DNA of 64,000 nt, from the NCBI GenBank assembly GCA_002103075.1, contig DABG01000012.1, positions 1 to 64,000 on the forward strand, read 5' to 3'. Below are positions 17,356 through 26,755 of the stretch, piece after piece. The position numbers and the translations under genes are program-made. Under the pieces are notes generated by a model. It did not search any database, was not told where the DNA came from, and saw only the letters and a list, made by a program, of their open reading frames with translations. The DNA comes from Candidatus Gastranaerophilales bacterium HUM_9. GTDB lineage: Bacteria; Cyanobacteriota; Vampirovibrionia; Gastranaerophilales; Gastranaerophilaceae. Within the stretch, counting starts at the first letter, position 1. The number at the start of each line of letters is the position of its first letter.

Positions 17356-18747
17356 TTATTTGAACCTACGCATATTCTGCATCATTTGTTTCATACCGAG
17401 TTTTCCGCCCAAGTTGCTACCCATCTTTGATAATTTTGAAAAGTTTTTCTTCATTCCATTCAAACCTTTCATCATCTCTCTCATTTGCTCAAACTGTTTG
17501 ACAAAAATATTGACATCATGAATGCTAATACCAGAGCCAGCTGCAATACGTTTTTTTCTGCTTGAATTCAATAATTGAGGATTGTTTCTTTCTTCTTCTG
17601 TCATACTTTGAATGAACACTTCAATCTTCTTAAACTGTTTTTCTCCCTCATGAGAAATCATAGCCTTGTCATCTTTTGACAAATTAACCCCAGGCAACAT
17701 TCCCATAATTTGATCCAATGAACCGAACATACTCATTTGTTTCTTCATCTTCAAAAAGTCGTTAAAAGAAAATTCAGCCTTTGCCATCTTCTTTTCAAGT
17801 TCTAATGCTTCTTTTTCATCAATAACTTCTTTTGCTCTTTCAACCAAAGAAACAATATCACCCATACCCAAGATTCTATTAGCAATTCTTTCAGGATAGA
17901 AATCTTCTAAAGCGTTTAATTTTTCACCAGTACCTGTTAATTTAATAGGTTTTCCTGTACAATAAGATACACTTAATGCGGCACCACCTCTAGAGTCACC
18001 GTCTAACTTAGTCAAAACTATACCAGTCAATTCTAGTTGTTCATTAAAGTTTTCTGCAACATTAACAGCTTCTTGACCAACCATTGAGTCAATTACCAAC
18101 AATTTTTCGTCAGGTTTAAACATTCTATCTATCAATAGAAGTTCTGCCATCATATCTACATCAATCTGTAGACGACCTGCTGTATCAAGAATAATTACAT
18201 TATTATGATTTTCTTTAGCGTACTCTTTTGCTTGTTTTACAATGTCTACAACGTCAGTTGAACCCTCTTTTGAAAAACATTCAACATCAATCTGTGAAGC
18301 TAATGTTTTTAATTGAGAAATAGCAGCAGGTCTATAAACATCGCACGCAACTAATAAAGGTCTTTTCCCCTCTGCCTTTAACTTTACTGCCAACTTTGCA
18401 GAAGATGTTGTCTTACCAGAACCTTGCAAACCAAGCATCATTATAACAGTAGGATTATTGTCCAAATTCAAAGGACTTTGTGTTTTTCCCAAGATATTAA
18501 CCAATTCATCATTAACAATCTTAATCAATTGTTGTGATGGATTAACACCCTTTATAATATCTTCACCCTCAGCCTTATCCTTAATATTGGAGATAAAAGA
18601 TTTAACAACCCTCAAGTTAACGTCAGCAGCCAACAATGAGCGTCTTATCTCTCTTAACGCTTCTTTCATATTATCTTGAGTTAGTTCTTTTACCCGAGCC
18701 GTATTTTGTATAATATCTTGTAATTTATCTGATAATGATTCAAACAT
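17356..18747 (-). CDS. ffh: Signal recognition particle protein Ffh (SRP54)
   Basis: A 463-residue SRP GTPase that delivers membrane proteins to FtsY. The N domain is followed by a G domain with GLQGSGKTTSSAKLA, ACDVYRPAAISQL, DTAGRLQID and TKLDGDSRGGAALS. The Met-rich M domain (about 300-463, including KMKKQMSMFGSLDQIMGMLPG) binds 4.5S RNA and signal sequences. It begins 11 nt after the ftsQ stop, so it is cotranscribed with the cell-wall block. The SRP RNA gene was not found here. Confidence 0.98.
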   Translation of the reverse strand: MFESLSDKLQDIIQNTARVKELTQDNMKEALREIRRSLLAADVNLRVVKSFISNIKDKAEGEDIIKGVNPSQQLIKIVNDELVNILGKTQSPLNLDNNPTVIMMLGLQGSGKTTSSAKLAVKLKAEGKRPLLVACDVYRPAAISQLKTLASQIDVECFSKEGSTDVVDIVKQAKEYAKENHNNVIILDTAGRLQIDVDMMAELLLIDRMFKPDEKLLVIDSMVGQEAVNVAENFNEQLELTGIVLTKLDGDSRGGAALSVSYCTGKPIKLTGTGEKLNALEDFYPERIANRILGMGDIVSLVERAKEVIDEKEALELEKKMAKAEFSFNDFLKMKKQMSMFGSLDQIMGMLPGVNLSKDDKAMISHEGEKQFKKIEVFIQSMTEEERNNPQLLNSSRKKRIAAGSGISIHDVNIFVKQFEQMREMMKGLNGMKKNFSKLSKMGSNLGGKLGMKQMMQNMRRFK

Positions 18748-18758
18748 ATTCCTCTCCG

Positions 18759-19688
18759 TTATTCAGCTAGTTTTATATAATATAAGTTATTTTGCCATCT
18801 TAAGTCAACATACATAACCTTTTTATCCAACATTTTTACCTTCGGAAGAATTGATGGCAACCCTGAAATTTTCTTTAATGTATCAGGATAAGTATCTGAT
18901 GAAATAGAACCTAATTTGATTTTAACCGTAGGTATTTTTACAAATACATCATCAGGATTTCTTAAATCTATATATTCAACTGGTTCTTTTGAATAATTCT
19001 CAATATCTTTTGCAATATTCAACAAAAAGTCAATCTCTTTTTTATCAAATTTCGATGCCGGATTATAAGCATAAGTTAAAACTTTTACAGTTTTAAAACT
19101 TGGATTTAAAGGCAAATAAGAACGTCCTACGAGAGTTCCATCTTTTGTATAAAAAGCAATAGGTTGAACTTTTTCATTTGGTGCTAAAACAATCGCTGGT
19201 TCTCTTTCCTGTACTAGAATTTCCAATCTCGCAGGAAACCAAAAACGTTTAATATAAACGTTCTGAATAGGTGTAATTTCTAAGATAGATTTTTTAATCT
19301 CATCAGTATTAAGTAAAAATATAGGACAAGTTGGTACTTCATTTTGTTGAATTGCCATCAATATTTTTTGTGAACTTACAATAGAATTATTTTCTATCTT
19401 AATTGAGGAATTTCCTAAACTACTAAACGCTTTTGGATTTAATCTCCAATACTTTAATCTAAACAAATAAAATATAACAAACATCAATATAATATACAAA
19501 CATATACGTGAAAATGATAATAATAAGCAAATATTGTGTTTTGAATGACGAACTTGACGTTTTAATTGAGCTTGTTTTAAACGTCTATCAATCTGATATT
19601 TACTAACAGAATATTCATCGTCTTCTTCATAAGAGTCATAAATATTTTCGTTATTATCATTCATATTATTGTTATTGTTATCAATCAT
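18759..19688 (-). CDS. ftsQ: Cell division protein FtsQ/DivIB
   Basis: A 309-residue bitopic division protein. The cytoplasmic N-terminus is Asn-rich then basic (about 1-52), a single membrane span covers about 53-76, and a POTRA domain (about 100-175, including TPIQNVYIKRFWFPARLEILVQEREP) and FtsQ-type beta domain follow outside. Overall similarity is low, as usual for FtsQ, but position after murC-murB-ddl makes the call firm. The ATG abuts the ddl stop (shared base). It would link FtsW/FtsI to the divisome. Confidence 0.88.
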   Translation of the reverse strand: MIDNNNNNMNDNNENIYDSYEEDDEYSVSKYQIDRRLKQAQLKRQVRHSKHNICLLLSFSRICLYIILMFVIFYLFRLKYWRLNPKAFSSLGNSSIKIENNSIVSSQKILMAIQQNEVPTCPIFLLNTDEIKKSILEITPIQNVYIKRFWFPARLEILVQEREPAIVLAPNEKVQPIAFYTKDGTLVGRSYLPLNPSFKTVKVLTYAYNPASKFDKKEIDFLLNIAKDIENYSKEPVEYIDLRNPDDVFVKIPTVKIKLGSISSDTYPDTLKKISGLPSILPKVKMLDKKVMYVDLRWQNNLYYIKLAE

Positions 19689-20629
19689 TATTTATTTAAA
19701 CCTGCACCCAATAATATAAGTTCTACTAATTCATCATAAGAAATTCCCATAGAAGCTGATTGAGCAGGTAAATCACTTGTATCAGTCATTCCAGGACTTG
19801 TATTTATTTCCAAGAAATAAGGTGCATCATCTTTTATCATAAAGTCTACTCTTGAAACCCCTGAACAACCAGCTGTTTCGTGAGCAACAACAGCATATTT
19901 TTTAACTAATTCTGTAGCTTCTTTTGACAAACCTGTTGCAGGCACGATAAATTTAGACATACCTTTTGTATATTTTGCTTCAAAATCATACCATTCAGTT
20001 TTTGGTCTAATTTCTAAAACATCTGTAGCGAATGCTTTTCCGTCTTTTTCAAGAACGCCAACCGTTACAAAAAATCCGTCAACAAATTCTTCAATCAAAA
20101 CATCATCATTATATTTGATTGCATCTTTATAAGCCTCTTCTAGTTCTTCTGGTTTATTAACTTTTGTCATACCAAAGCTAGAACCCTCTGAAACAGGTTT
20201 TGTAATCAATGGATATCTCAAATCCTTAACGGCTTCTTTTACGTCCATACCTTTTCTTACAAACGCTGATTTAATCAAAGGAAAACCTTTTACAGTTGAT
20301 AAAATTTTCTTTGTATATTCTTTGTTCATACAAATTGCACTAGACATAACTCCACAACCTGTATATGGAATTTTCAATAATTCTAATATACCTTGAATGC
20401 AACCATCTTCACCATATTTTCCGTGCATAGCATTAAATGCAACATCAAAGTTTTTTAAATCATTTGCAATATTAGTTGTTACATCAACCAATTTTGCGTT
20501 TTTATAACCTAATCTAAGTAAAGCTCCTAAACAGTTTTTACCTGAACGCAATGAAACTTCTCTTTCAGAAGAGAATCCACCACACAAAACTGCTATTTTT
20601 ATATTTTTGTCTTGTAAATTTGTTTGCAT
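19688..20629 (-). CDS. ddl: D-alanine--D-alanine ligase
   Basis: A 313-residue ATP-grasp ligase that makes the D-Ala-D-Ala dipeptide for peptidoglycan. It shows CGGFSSEREVSLRSG at the N-terminus, FNAMHGKYGEDG, the grasp segment PVSEGSSFGMTKV, and the metal-binding FLEINTSPGMTDTSDLP. The start at 20629 has GAGGAAG upstream and overlaps the 3' end of murB by 31 nt. It is in the order murC-murB-ddl-ftsQ, as in many dcw clusters. Confidence 0.97.
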   Translation of the reverse strand: MQTNLQDKNIKIAVLCGGFSSEREVSLRSGKNCLGALLRLGYKNAKLVDVTTNIANDLKNFDVAFNAMHGKYGEDGCIQGILELLKIPYTGCGVMSSAICMNKEYTKKILSTVKGFPLIKSAFVRKGMDVKEAVKDLRYPLITKPVSEGSSFGMTKVNKPEELEEAYKDAIKYNDDVLIEEFVDGFFVTVGVLEKDGKAFATDVLEIRPKTEWYDFEAKYTKGMSKFIVPATGLSKEATELVKKYAVVAHETAGCSGVSRVDFMIKDDAPYFLEINTSPGMTDTSDLPAQSASMGISYDELVELILLGAGLNK

Positions 20630-21519
20630 ATTTCTTCCTCACGTTTTGATTTTTTACCAATATATCTTATTTCTGGTTCTAATTCAATTGTATAAGTTTC
20701 TTTAACTCTTGTATACATTTTATAAATCAATTCCAAAATATCTTCTGACGTACCGTTAGCAGTATTCACAATGAAATTAGCGTGTTTTTCCCAAACTTTT
20801 ACACCATTAACGTCAAATTCTTTTACACCAGCTTTATCTAAAAGTCTGCCAGCAGAATCATTTTCTGGGTTTTTGAATACACTGCCTGCATTTGGAATAC
20901 TCAATGATGGTTGAATATTTTTTCTAAACTCTAAATTTCTATCCATCAAAGATTTTATTACATCTTTATCAGCTTTTTTTAATTCGAATTCAGCCTCTAA
21001 TAAAATATATCTACCTGATTGCAAAATAGATTTTCTATAATCAAACTCCATATCTTTTTTAGATAGATAAACCATTTCTTTTTGTTTTAAATCATAAACA
21101 CAGGCTTGAACAAAAGTGTCAGAGATATTTTGACCATGTGCTCCAGCATTCATAAATACATTTCCACCAATTGACCCTGGAAAACCTATCATAAACTCAA
21201 AACCACTCAATCCATTTTGATGGGCTGTCTGAGAAGCCATTGGTCCTTTTACTCCACATTCAAGAACCATTTTTAAACCTCTCACAAACATATTATTCAT
21301 CTTTGTCGTAGAAATAACAATTCCGTCAAATCCTTGAGATGAAAAAATTACATTTGAACAAGAGCCTAATATAACAGGGTTCTTTATTTTTTGAAGTAAG
21401 GCTACAAACTCTTTTTGATTTTCTGGAAAATAAACTTTTTTTACTAATCCACCAACTTTAAAAGTTGTCATAGATGATATATCAAAATTTTCTTTTACAT
21501 TAATATTATTTATGTCCAT
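20599..21519 (-). CDS. murB: UDP-N-acetylenolpyruvoylglucosamine reductase
   Basis: A 306-residue FAD enzyme that reduces UDP-GlcNAc-enolpyruvate to UDP-MurNAc. It has the FAD-binding VILGSCSNVIFSSQGFDG, GFEFMIGFPGSIGGNVFMNAG, the catalytic Ser/Asn region PNAGSVFKNP, and the C-terminal ELEPEIRYIG. The compact length and this C-terminus fit the type II enzyme, which lacks the extra loop of the E. coli form. Its ATG shares a base with the murC stop (TAATG). Confidence 0.96.
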   Translation of the reverse strand: MDINNINVKENFDISSMTTFKVGGLVKKVYFPENQKEFVALLQKIKNPVILGSCSNVIFSSQGFDGIVISTTKMNNMFVRGLKMVLECGVKGPMASQTAHQNGLSGFEFMIGFPGSIGGNVFMNAGAHGQNISDTFVQACVYDLKQKEMVYLSKKDMEFDYRKSILQSGRYILLEAEFELKKADKDVIKSLMDRNLEFRKNIQPSLSIPNAGSVFKNPENDSAGRLLDKAGVKEFDVNGVKVWEKHANFIVNTANGTSEDILELIYKMYTRVKETYTIELEPEIRYIGKKSKREEEICKQIYKTKI

Positions 21520-22868
21520 TACAACTCCTCATTAGCTTTTTTTAATTCTTTTGCTAGATTAGTAATCGTTCCAGCACCTAAACCTATTACAACGGTATTT
21601 TCTTCTAAAGTAGGTAACAATTTCTTAGCAACCTCTTCAATCGAACCAGAAATATATTCTGAACCTGTCAATTCTTCAGAGAATTTCTTTGAATTTATAC
21701 CCTCAATTTTATCTTCTGATGCAGCATAAACATCAGTTACAATAACTCTATCAACACCAGTCAAAGCAGTTTTAAAATCATTCCACAAACTTTGCAATCT
21801 AGAATATCTGTGTGGTTGAAAAACTGCAACAATCTTTTTATGTGTAAACGATTTCATTGCTGATAAAGTTGATTTTATCTCAGTTGGGTGATGTGCATAA
21901 TCATCATAAACATCAATAGAACCGATTTCAGCCATTTTTTGAAATCTTCTTCCCATACCCGTAAAAGTTTCAAAATGTTTAACAATATCTTTAACATCAT
22001 AACCTGCCTCTTTTAATGATGCTGTTACAGCTAAAGCATTATAAACATTATGAACCCCAGGGAGTATAATTTTTATATTGCATAAAAATTTATCTTTATA
22101 TTTAACATCAAAAGTCGTAAACCCATGATTATAAACGATATTGTTAGCAACATAATCTGCATTATTTAATCCATACGAAATAAACTTTTTATTACCTTTT
22201 AACTGCATTACACCTTTATTATCATTGTTTACAAGAACTTTTCCATTATCTTTAACGTGAGAAATAGCTGTTTCAAACGTCTTAATTAAAGACACCATGC
22301 CATCTTTATAAAAGTCTAAATGGTCAGGCTCCAGATTGTTTATAACTAAAATCTGAGGGTGATATTTTATAATTGTTCCATCACTTTCATCAAGCTCAGC
22401 TATAAATGTATCATTATTTGTAAACTCAGCATTTGTATTGTATTCAGGAATAATTCCACCAACAACGAACGATGGTTCAAGACCAGCTTTTGATAGCAAA
22501 TAAGATGCCATTCCAGAGGTTGTCGTTTTTCCATGAGTGCCTGAAAAACCAATAAACATTGGTTTTCTTGATGACAATTCTGCTAGTAAATCAGAACGGT
22601 GATAAACAGGTAGTTCCAACTCTCTAGCTCTTATCAACTCTACGTTAGACTCTCTAATTGCAGAACTAACAACGACTACAGCATCATTAGGAACATTCTC
22701 TGCATTATGTCCTATATAAATTTTTCCACCTAACTCAACAAGTTGTTTAGTATATTTGCTTTCAGAAATATCAGAACCTGAAACTTGAAACCCTTCTTGT
22801 AAAAGGTATTTTGCAAGCCCACTCATTCCTACACCACCAACAGCAATAAAATGATATGATTTACTCAT
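21519..22868 (-). CDS. murC: UDP-N-acetylmuramate--L-alanine ligase
   Basis: A 449-residue Mur ligase that adds L-Ala to UDP-MurNAc. N-terminal VGGVGMSGLAKYLL and SGSDISES bind UDP-MurNAc, the ATP P-loop is GFSGTHGKTTTSGMAS, and the central domain carries VINNLEPDHLDFY, followed by YDDYAHHPTEIKSTL. It is first in the block murC-murB-ddl-ftsQ-ffh. Divergent transcription from the xer gene leaves only 70 bp for both promoters. Confidence 0.97.
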   Translation of the reverse strand: MSKSYHFIAVGGVGMSGLAKYLLQEGFQVSGSDISESKYTKQLVELGGKIYIGHNAENVPNDAVVVVSSAIRESNVELIRARELELPVYHRSDLLAELSSRKPMFIGFSGTHGKTTTSGMASYLLSKAGLEPSFVVGGIIPEYNTNAEFTNNDTFIAELDESDGTIIKYHPQILVINNLEPDHLDFYKDGMVSLIKTFETAISHVKDNGKVLVNNDNKGVMQLKGNKKFISYGLNNADYVANNIVYNHGFTTFDVKYKDKFLCNIKIILPGVHNVYNALAVTASLKEAGYDVKDIVKHFETFTGMGRRFQKMAEIGSIDVYDDYAHHPTEIKSTLSAMKSFTHKKIVAVFQPHRYSRLQSLWNDFKTALTGVDRVIVTDVYAASEDKIEGINSKKFSEELTGSEYISGSIEEVAKKLLPTLEENTVVIGLGAGTITNLAKELKKANEEL

Positions 22869-22903
22869 CTTTTCTCCATCTTAACCTAACTTTTAAAAGT
22901 ATA

Positions 22904-22932
22904 TTACAATTATAACATTAATAATATATAAT
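22904..22932 (+). promoter_or_regulatory. Promoter for leaderless xer transcript
   Basis: TTACAA (22904-22909), 17 nt, TATAAT (22927-22932). The ATG at 22939 begins 6 nt after the -10, and no ribosome site is present. Confidence 0.65.
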
Positions 22933-22938
22933 AAAACT

Positions 22939-23796
22939 ATGTATGAGTTAATTTCTGAATTTATAAGTTATATTGAAATTGAAAAAGGATTATCAGAAAA
23001 CACTTCTCTTGCCTATAGAAGAGATATAACCTCGTTTGCAGATTTTTGTGATACGGAAATTGCAAACATCACAAAACTACATGTGAATTCTTTTATACTC
23101 TATTTAAGAGATGAAAATTTAACTCAATCAAGCATATCAAGAAAAATTTCAGCTTTAAAATCTTTTTTTAAATGGGCGTGTGCAAATCAATATATAAAAA
23201 ACAATCCAATTTCATTTATTGAACAAGCAAAACTTCCTAAACACCTACCGAAAGTGCTTTCAATAAACGACATTATAAACATATCAAAACTTGATTTATC
23301 AACAACAGAAAAAGTAATAATAGAGCTCCTTTATAGCTGTGGGTTGAGAGTTTCTGAACTTTGCAATCTTAAAATAAATAACATTAATCTAAAAGCACAA
23401 CATATCATTTGTATAGGAAAAGGCTCAAAAGAACGACTTATTCCTTTTGGAGATTATGCAAAAAAGATTTTAATTTCATACCTTGAATACAGAGAAAATA
23501 TAAAAATTAATCCCGATACAGATACAAAAAGATTATTAATTACAGCAGATGGTAGAAACCTTAATCGTCAAGATATTTATAGATTAATCCACTCAATAGG
23601 TAAAACTATTCATAAAGAAATTTCTCCACACACCCTAAGACACACTTTTGCTACACATCTTTTAGACAATGGTGCAGATTTGCGTATTGTTCAAGAATTA
23701 TTAGGTCACAGTGACGTGTCAACTACCCAACTCTATACTCATATAAGCAAAAAAAGATTAAAAGACATATATTTTAAAATTAATAATGAAACATAA
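22939..23796 (+). CDS. Tyrosine recombinase XerC/XerD-like
   Basis: A 285-residue recombinase with an N-terminal SAM-like core-binding domain (about 1-85) and a catalytic domain with the complete set Arg137 (CGLRVSEL), Lys161 (GKGSKER), His231/Arg234 (HTLRHTFATH), His257 (GHSDVS) and Tyr266 (QLYTHIS). The length and YTHIS ending fit housekeeping XerC/XerD that resolve chromosome dimers at dif. Surroundings are core genes, so it is not a mobile-element integrase. Which of XerC or XerD it is cannot be decided. The transcript is predicted to be leaderless. Confidence 0.92.
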   Translation: MYELISEFISYIEIEKGLSENTSLAYRRDITSFADFCDTEIANITKLHVNSFILYLRDENLTQSSISRKISALKSFFKWACANQYIKNNPISFIEQAKLPKHLPKVLSINDIINISKLDLSTTEKVIIELLYSCGLRVSELCNLKINNINLKAQHIICIGKGSKERLIPFGDYAKKILISYLEYRENIKINPDTDTKRLLITADGRNLNRQDIYRLIHSIGKTIHKEISPHTLRHTFATHLLDNGADLRIVQELLGHSDVSTTQLYTHISKKRLKDIYFKINNET

Positions 23797-23839
23797 TCTT
23801 TTTATTGTATAATTATATCAGATTAAGGAGATGTATAAA

Positions 23840-24187
23840 ATGTTACTAGAATTTTTAAATTCAAAAATTCATAGAGCTACGGTTAGTGACTCAAACTTGA
23901 ATTATGTTGGTTCAATAACAATAGATGAAGACATATTAGACGCTGCGAAAATCAAAGAATGGCAAAAAGTTGATATTCTTGATATAAACAACGGTGAAAG
24001 ATTTCAAACTTATGTAATAAAAGGACCTAGAGCATCAAAAATGTTTTGCGTAAATGGTGCAGCTGCTAGAAAAGTTCAAAAAGGGGATAAAATTATTATT
24101 TGTTCATACAGATATGTTACAGAAGATGAACTAGAAGGTTATAAACCAACTATTGTTCAAATAAACGATGATAATTGTATGGTGTAA
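23840..24187 (+). CDS. panD: Aspartate 1-decarboxylase
   Basis: A 115-residue pyruvoyl-dependent enzyme that makes beta-alanine for pantothenate/CoA. The self-cleavage site is Gly24-Ser25 in LNYVGSITID, the exact canonical position when translation starts at ATG 23840; AAGGAG lies 9 nt upstream. An in-frame ATG at 23831 directly touches the ribosome site and is rejected. Other matches are HRATVSDSN, NGERFQTYVI and VNGAAARKVQKGDKIII. PanE, another enzyme of the pathway, is at 53598-54512. Confidence 0.97.
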   Translation: MLLEFLNSKIHRATVSDSNLNYVGSITIDEDILDAAKIKEWQKVDILDINNGERFQTYVIKGPRASKMFCVNGAAARKVQKGDKIIICSYRYVTEDELEGYKPTIVQINDDNCMV

Positions 24188-24189
24188 AT

Positions 24190-24327
24190 ATGGAAAACTA
24201 TAGTTTTTTAAAAAAGAAAAAGAAATTTTCACTAGACATAAAGAATATGGGAGTTAACATTGATAAAAACGAGTATAAAACAATCGTTCAAACTCACACT
24301 AACTACCCTGAAAAATACTTTAAATAA
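24190..24327 (+). CDS. Short basic ORF, 45 aa, unknown function
   Basis: ATG 24190 begins 2 nt after the panD stop and gives a 45-residue Lys-rich product (MENYSFLKKKKKFSLDIKN, then a polar tail ending EKYFK). There is no strong Shine-Dalgarno, so expression would rely on coupling to panD. It fills the gap to the response regulator, and the ribosome site of the latter starts after its stop. No family is recognised. It could be a real small protein or a chance frame in AT-rich sequence. Confidence 0.4.
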   Translation: MENYSFLKKKKKFSLDIKNMGVNIDKNEYKTIVQTHTNYPEKYFK

Positions 24328-24346
24328 ATAAAAAAAGGGTTGATAT

Positions 24347-25054
24347 ATGGACAATGTTAAAAGAATACTAATCGTTGATGATGATGACGAAATAAGAGAA
24401 TTACTTGAATTTGATATTGCTCAAAGTGGTTATTTTGTTGACACAGCATCTGATGGAAAAGAAGGATTAACAAAAGTTCTAAACAATTCTTATGACCTTG
24501 TTATTCTTGACGTTATGATGCCTAAGATGAACGGTTTTGATGTATGCAAAAACATTCGTCAAGCAAAACTTTCAATTCCTATTCTTATGTTAACTGCAAA
24601 AGGTACTATAGGTGACAAAACTGATGGATTTGAATCTGGTGCAGACGATTATTTAGTAAAACCGTTTGATATTCAAGAAGTTCTACTTAGAATTCGTGTA
24701 TTATTGAGAAGAAACCAACCTGTACAAGAAACAAACATAAACAATGAAACTCTTGAAGCAGGCGACATCAAGATATTTCCAGACACTTTAGAATGTGTTA
24801 TTTTAAACAAAAAAATCAAACTTACACCAACGGAATTTGAGATTTTATACTGTTTAATGCAACACTTTAATAACGCTGTTACACTTGCAACTCTATTAGA
24901 CGAAGTTTGGGGTTATGATAGCGATGAAGATGTTAGAATGCTACGTGTACATGTTGGTGGATTAAGAAACAAAATTGAACCTAATTCAAAATCACCTATC
25001 TATCTTCACACCGTTACAAATGTAGGTTACAAACTTACACCATTTGGAGAATAG
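24347..25054 (+). CDS. OmpR-family response regulator
   Basis: A 235-residue two-component regulator. The receiver domain (about 5-118) has the acidic pocket DDDDE, phospho-acceptor Asp55 in VILDVMMPKMNG, Thr in MLTAKG and Lys in YLVKPFD. A C-terminal winged helix (about 135-233) carries LTPTEFEILYCLM and VRMLRVHVGGLRNKI. It is followed 6 nt later by the cognate sensor kinase, so the pair forms one operon. The regulon is unknown. AAAGGG precedes the ATG. Confidence 0.95.
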   Translation: MDNVKRILIVDDDDEIRELLEFDIAQSGYFVDTASDGKEGLTKVLNNSYDLVILDVMMPKMNGFDVCKNIRQAKLSIPILMLTAKGTIGDKTDGFESGADDYLVKPFDIQEVLLRIRVLLRRNQPVQETNINNETLEAGDIKIFPDTLECVILNKKIKLTPTEFEILYCLMQHFNNAVTLATLLDEVWGYDSDEDVRMLRVHVGGLRNKIEPNSKSPIYLHTVTNVGYKLTPFGE

Positions 25055-25060
25055 TTATAG

Positions 25061-26755
25061 ATGGCAAAAAACCAACCTATCAAAAGATTAAAAATTGCTG
25101 AACAAATCATTATTGTATGTTTGTTTGCTGTGATTATACCATTTTCTATTTCTGGAATTGTTATAAACAATGTTAACCAACAATCTGTAAGAGCACAGCT
25201 TTGTAATACAGCAACAATTATTGCTAATTCTGTTTCTGATAGTATTGACGTATTCGACAAGACCATTAAATTCTGCGTAAATGAAATTGTGGAAGATATA
25301 AACGAAATTCCAGATGAACGCAACAGAGAAATTTATCTAAATAAAGCATCAAAAAATGCAACCTTTTATAAACAATTATTCCTTGTTCAAACTGAAGAGC
25401 AAGCACTTACTATAAAAGAAAATTCTCTAAAACATAACGAAGTAGTTTTCTATCAAAAAACAAACAAAGGAAACTATCTTGTTGCAAAATTTGATATAAA
25501 AACACTAAAAGAAAATCTTTTTAATTCTACAGACAGTGATAGCCGTCAAATCTATGTTTTAGACAAAAACAGAACTCTCATTTCATCTTACAACTATGAT
25601 GAAAGAAGCTTGAATAAAGCAATTAAACAACTACCTAAAAAACTTGAAAAAGACACTGCTGTAATATATGGGGAAAAGAAAAATCAACCTTTTGTATATA
25701 TCCAAAAATCCAATCCTGAAGCACTCATCATTGTAAACACACCTAGAAAACTCACAAAAACATATATTGAACACAGTAGAGTTAAGATTATTTTATCCGT
25801 TATAATTGCTGTACTAGCAGTATTATTGATTTTTGGATTGTATATTTCATACTTATATATCAATATTCGTCAATTATTCAAAGCTATTATGGCTATCTCA
25901 AAAGGAAATTATAAACGCAGAATAAGACTTTTAACACATATATTTACACCTTATGAAATAATCTTCTTGGCAACTGAATTTAATCGAATGGCAAACCAAA
26001 TCCATAAATCTTATATTAAACTTGAAAAGAAGAATAAAGAACTTCAAGAGTTGAATGAGTTTCGTTCAAATATGATTGATACAGTTAGCCACGAATTTAG
26101 GACGCCTTTGACAAGTATTCTTGGATACACAACAAGATTACTTAGACAAGACATCAACCTTAACGAAGAAATGAAACAAAAATCTCTTAAAATTATAAAA
26201 AAACAGTCTGAAAGATTAAGCAGAATGATTGAAGATTTGCTTGTTATTCCTGACATAGAGGGAGCTAAACTCAATGTTAACATGCAACCATTAAATATTT
26301 ATACGACAGTTGAGGATTCGTTATTATTAGTTAAAAATAATTCTAATAAAACTATAGTGAATAATGTCGATGTCAACACTCCAGAGATAATGGCAGATAA
26401 AGATAGATTTGAACAAGTTATAATTAACCTTGTTGAGAATGCAGTTAAGTATTCCTATGACGACACTGAAATTATTGTAGAAAGCGAAGACTTTGATGAA
26501 GAACAAGTTAAGATAACTGTTAAAAACCAATGTAACATTATTCCGAAAGACAAACTTAAACAGTTGTTTGACAAGTTTACTAGACTTGATGATTCAACAA
26601 CAAGAACAACTAGAGGAACTGGGCTTGGATTGTTTATCGTTAAAGGATTGATTGAATCAATGGACGGACGTATTCACTTACATTCAAACAACAAATGGGG
26701 ATTTACTGTTCAAATATTTATGAAAAAGGCTAAAAATGAAAACAGCGATTCTTGA
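25061..26755 (+). CDS. Membrane sensor histidine kinase
   Basis: 564 residues. A first membrane span lies at about 14-35, a roughly 200-residue extracytoplasmic sensor domain follows, the second span is about 241-266 and then a HAMP linker (about 266-320). HisKA has H-box His344 (TVSHEFRTPLTSILGY). HATPase_c has N-box (NLVENAVKYS) and G-box (GTRGTGLGLFIVKGL). The sensor domain has no recognised family, so the signal is unknown. It pairs with the OmpR-type regulator just upstream. Its 3' end overlaps tadA by 20 nt, tying the kinase and tRNA deaminase into one transcript. Confidence 0.95.
   Translation: MAKNQPIKRLKIAEQIIIVCLFAVIIPFSISGIVINNVNQQSVRAQLCNTATIIANSVSDSIDVFDKTIKFCVNEIVEDINEIPDERNREIYLNKASKNATFYKQLFLVQTEEQALTIKENSLKHNEVVFYQKTNKGNYLVAKFDIKTLKENLFNSTDSDSRQIYVLDKNRTLISSYNYDERSLNKAIKQLPKKLEKDTAVIYGEKKNQPFVYIQKSNPEALIIVNTPRKLTKTYIEHSRVKIILSVIIAVLAVLLIFGLYISYLYINIRQLFKAIMAISKGNYKRRIRLLTHIFTPYEIIFLATEFNRMANQIHKSYIKLEKKNKELQELNEFRSNMIDTVSHEFRTPLTSILGYTTRLLRQDINLNEEMKQKSLKIIKKQSERLSRMIEDLLVIPDIEGAKLNVNMQPLNIYTTVEDSLLLVKNNSNKTIVNNVDVNTPEIMADKDRFEQVIINLVENAVKYSYDDTEIIVESEDFDEEQVKITVKNQCNIIPKDKLKQLFDKFTRLDDSTTRTTRGTGLGLFIVKGLIESMDGRIHLHSNNKWGFTVQIFMKKAKNENSDS

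Noticed and set aside
22939..23796. Tyrosine recombinase as sign of a mobile element
   Set aside because: Housekeeping Xer length and motifs, core-gene neighbours and no att repeats or cargo genes around it.
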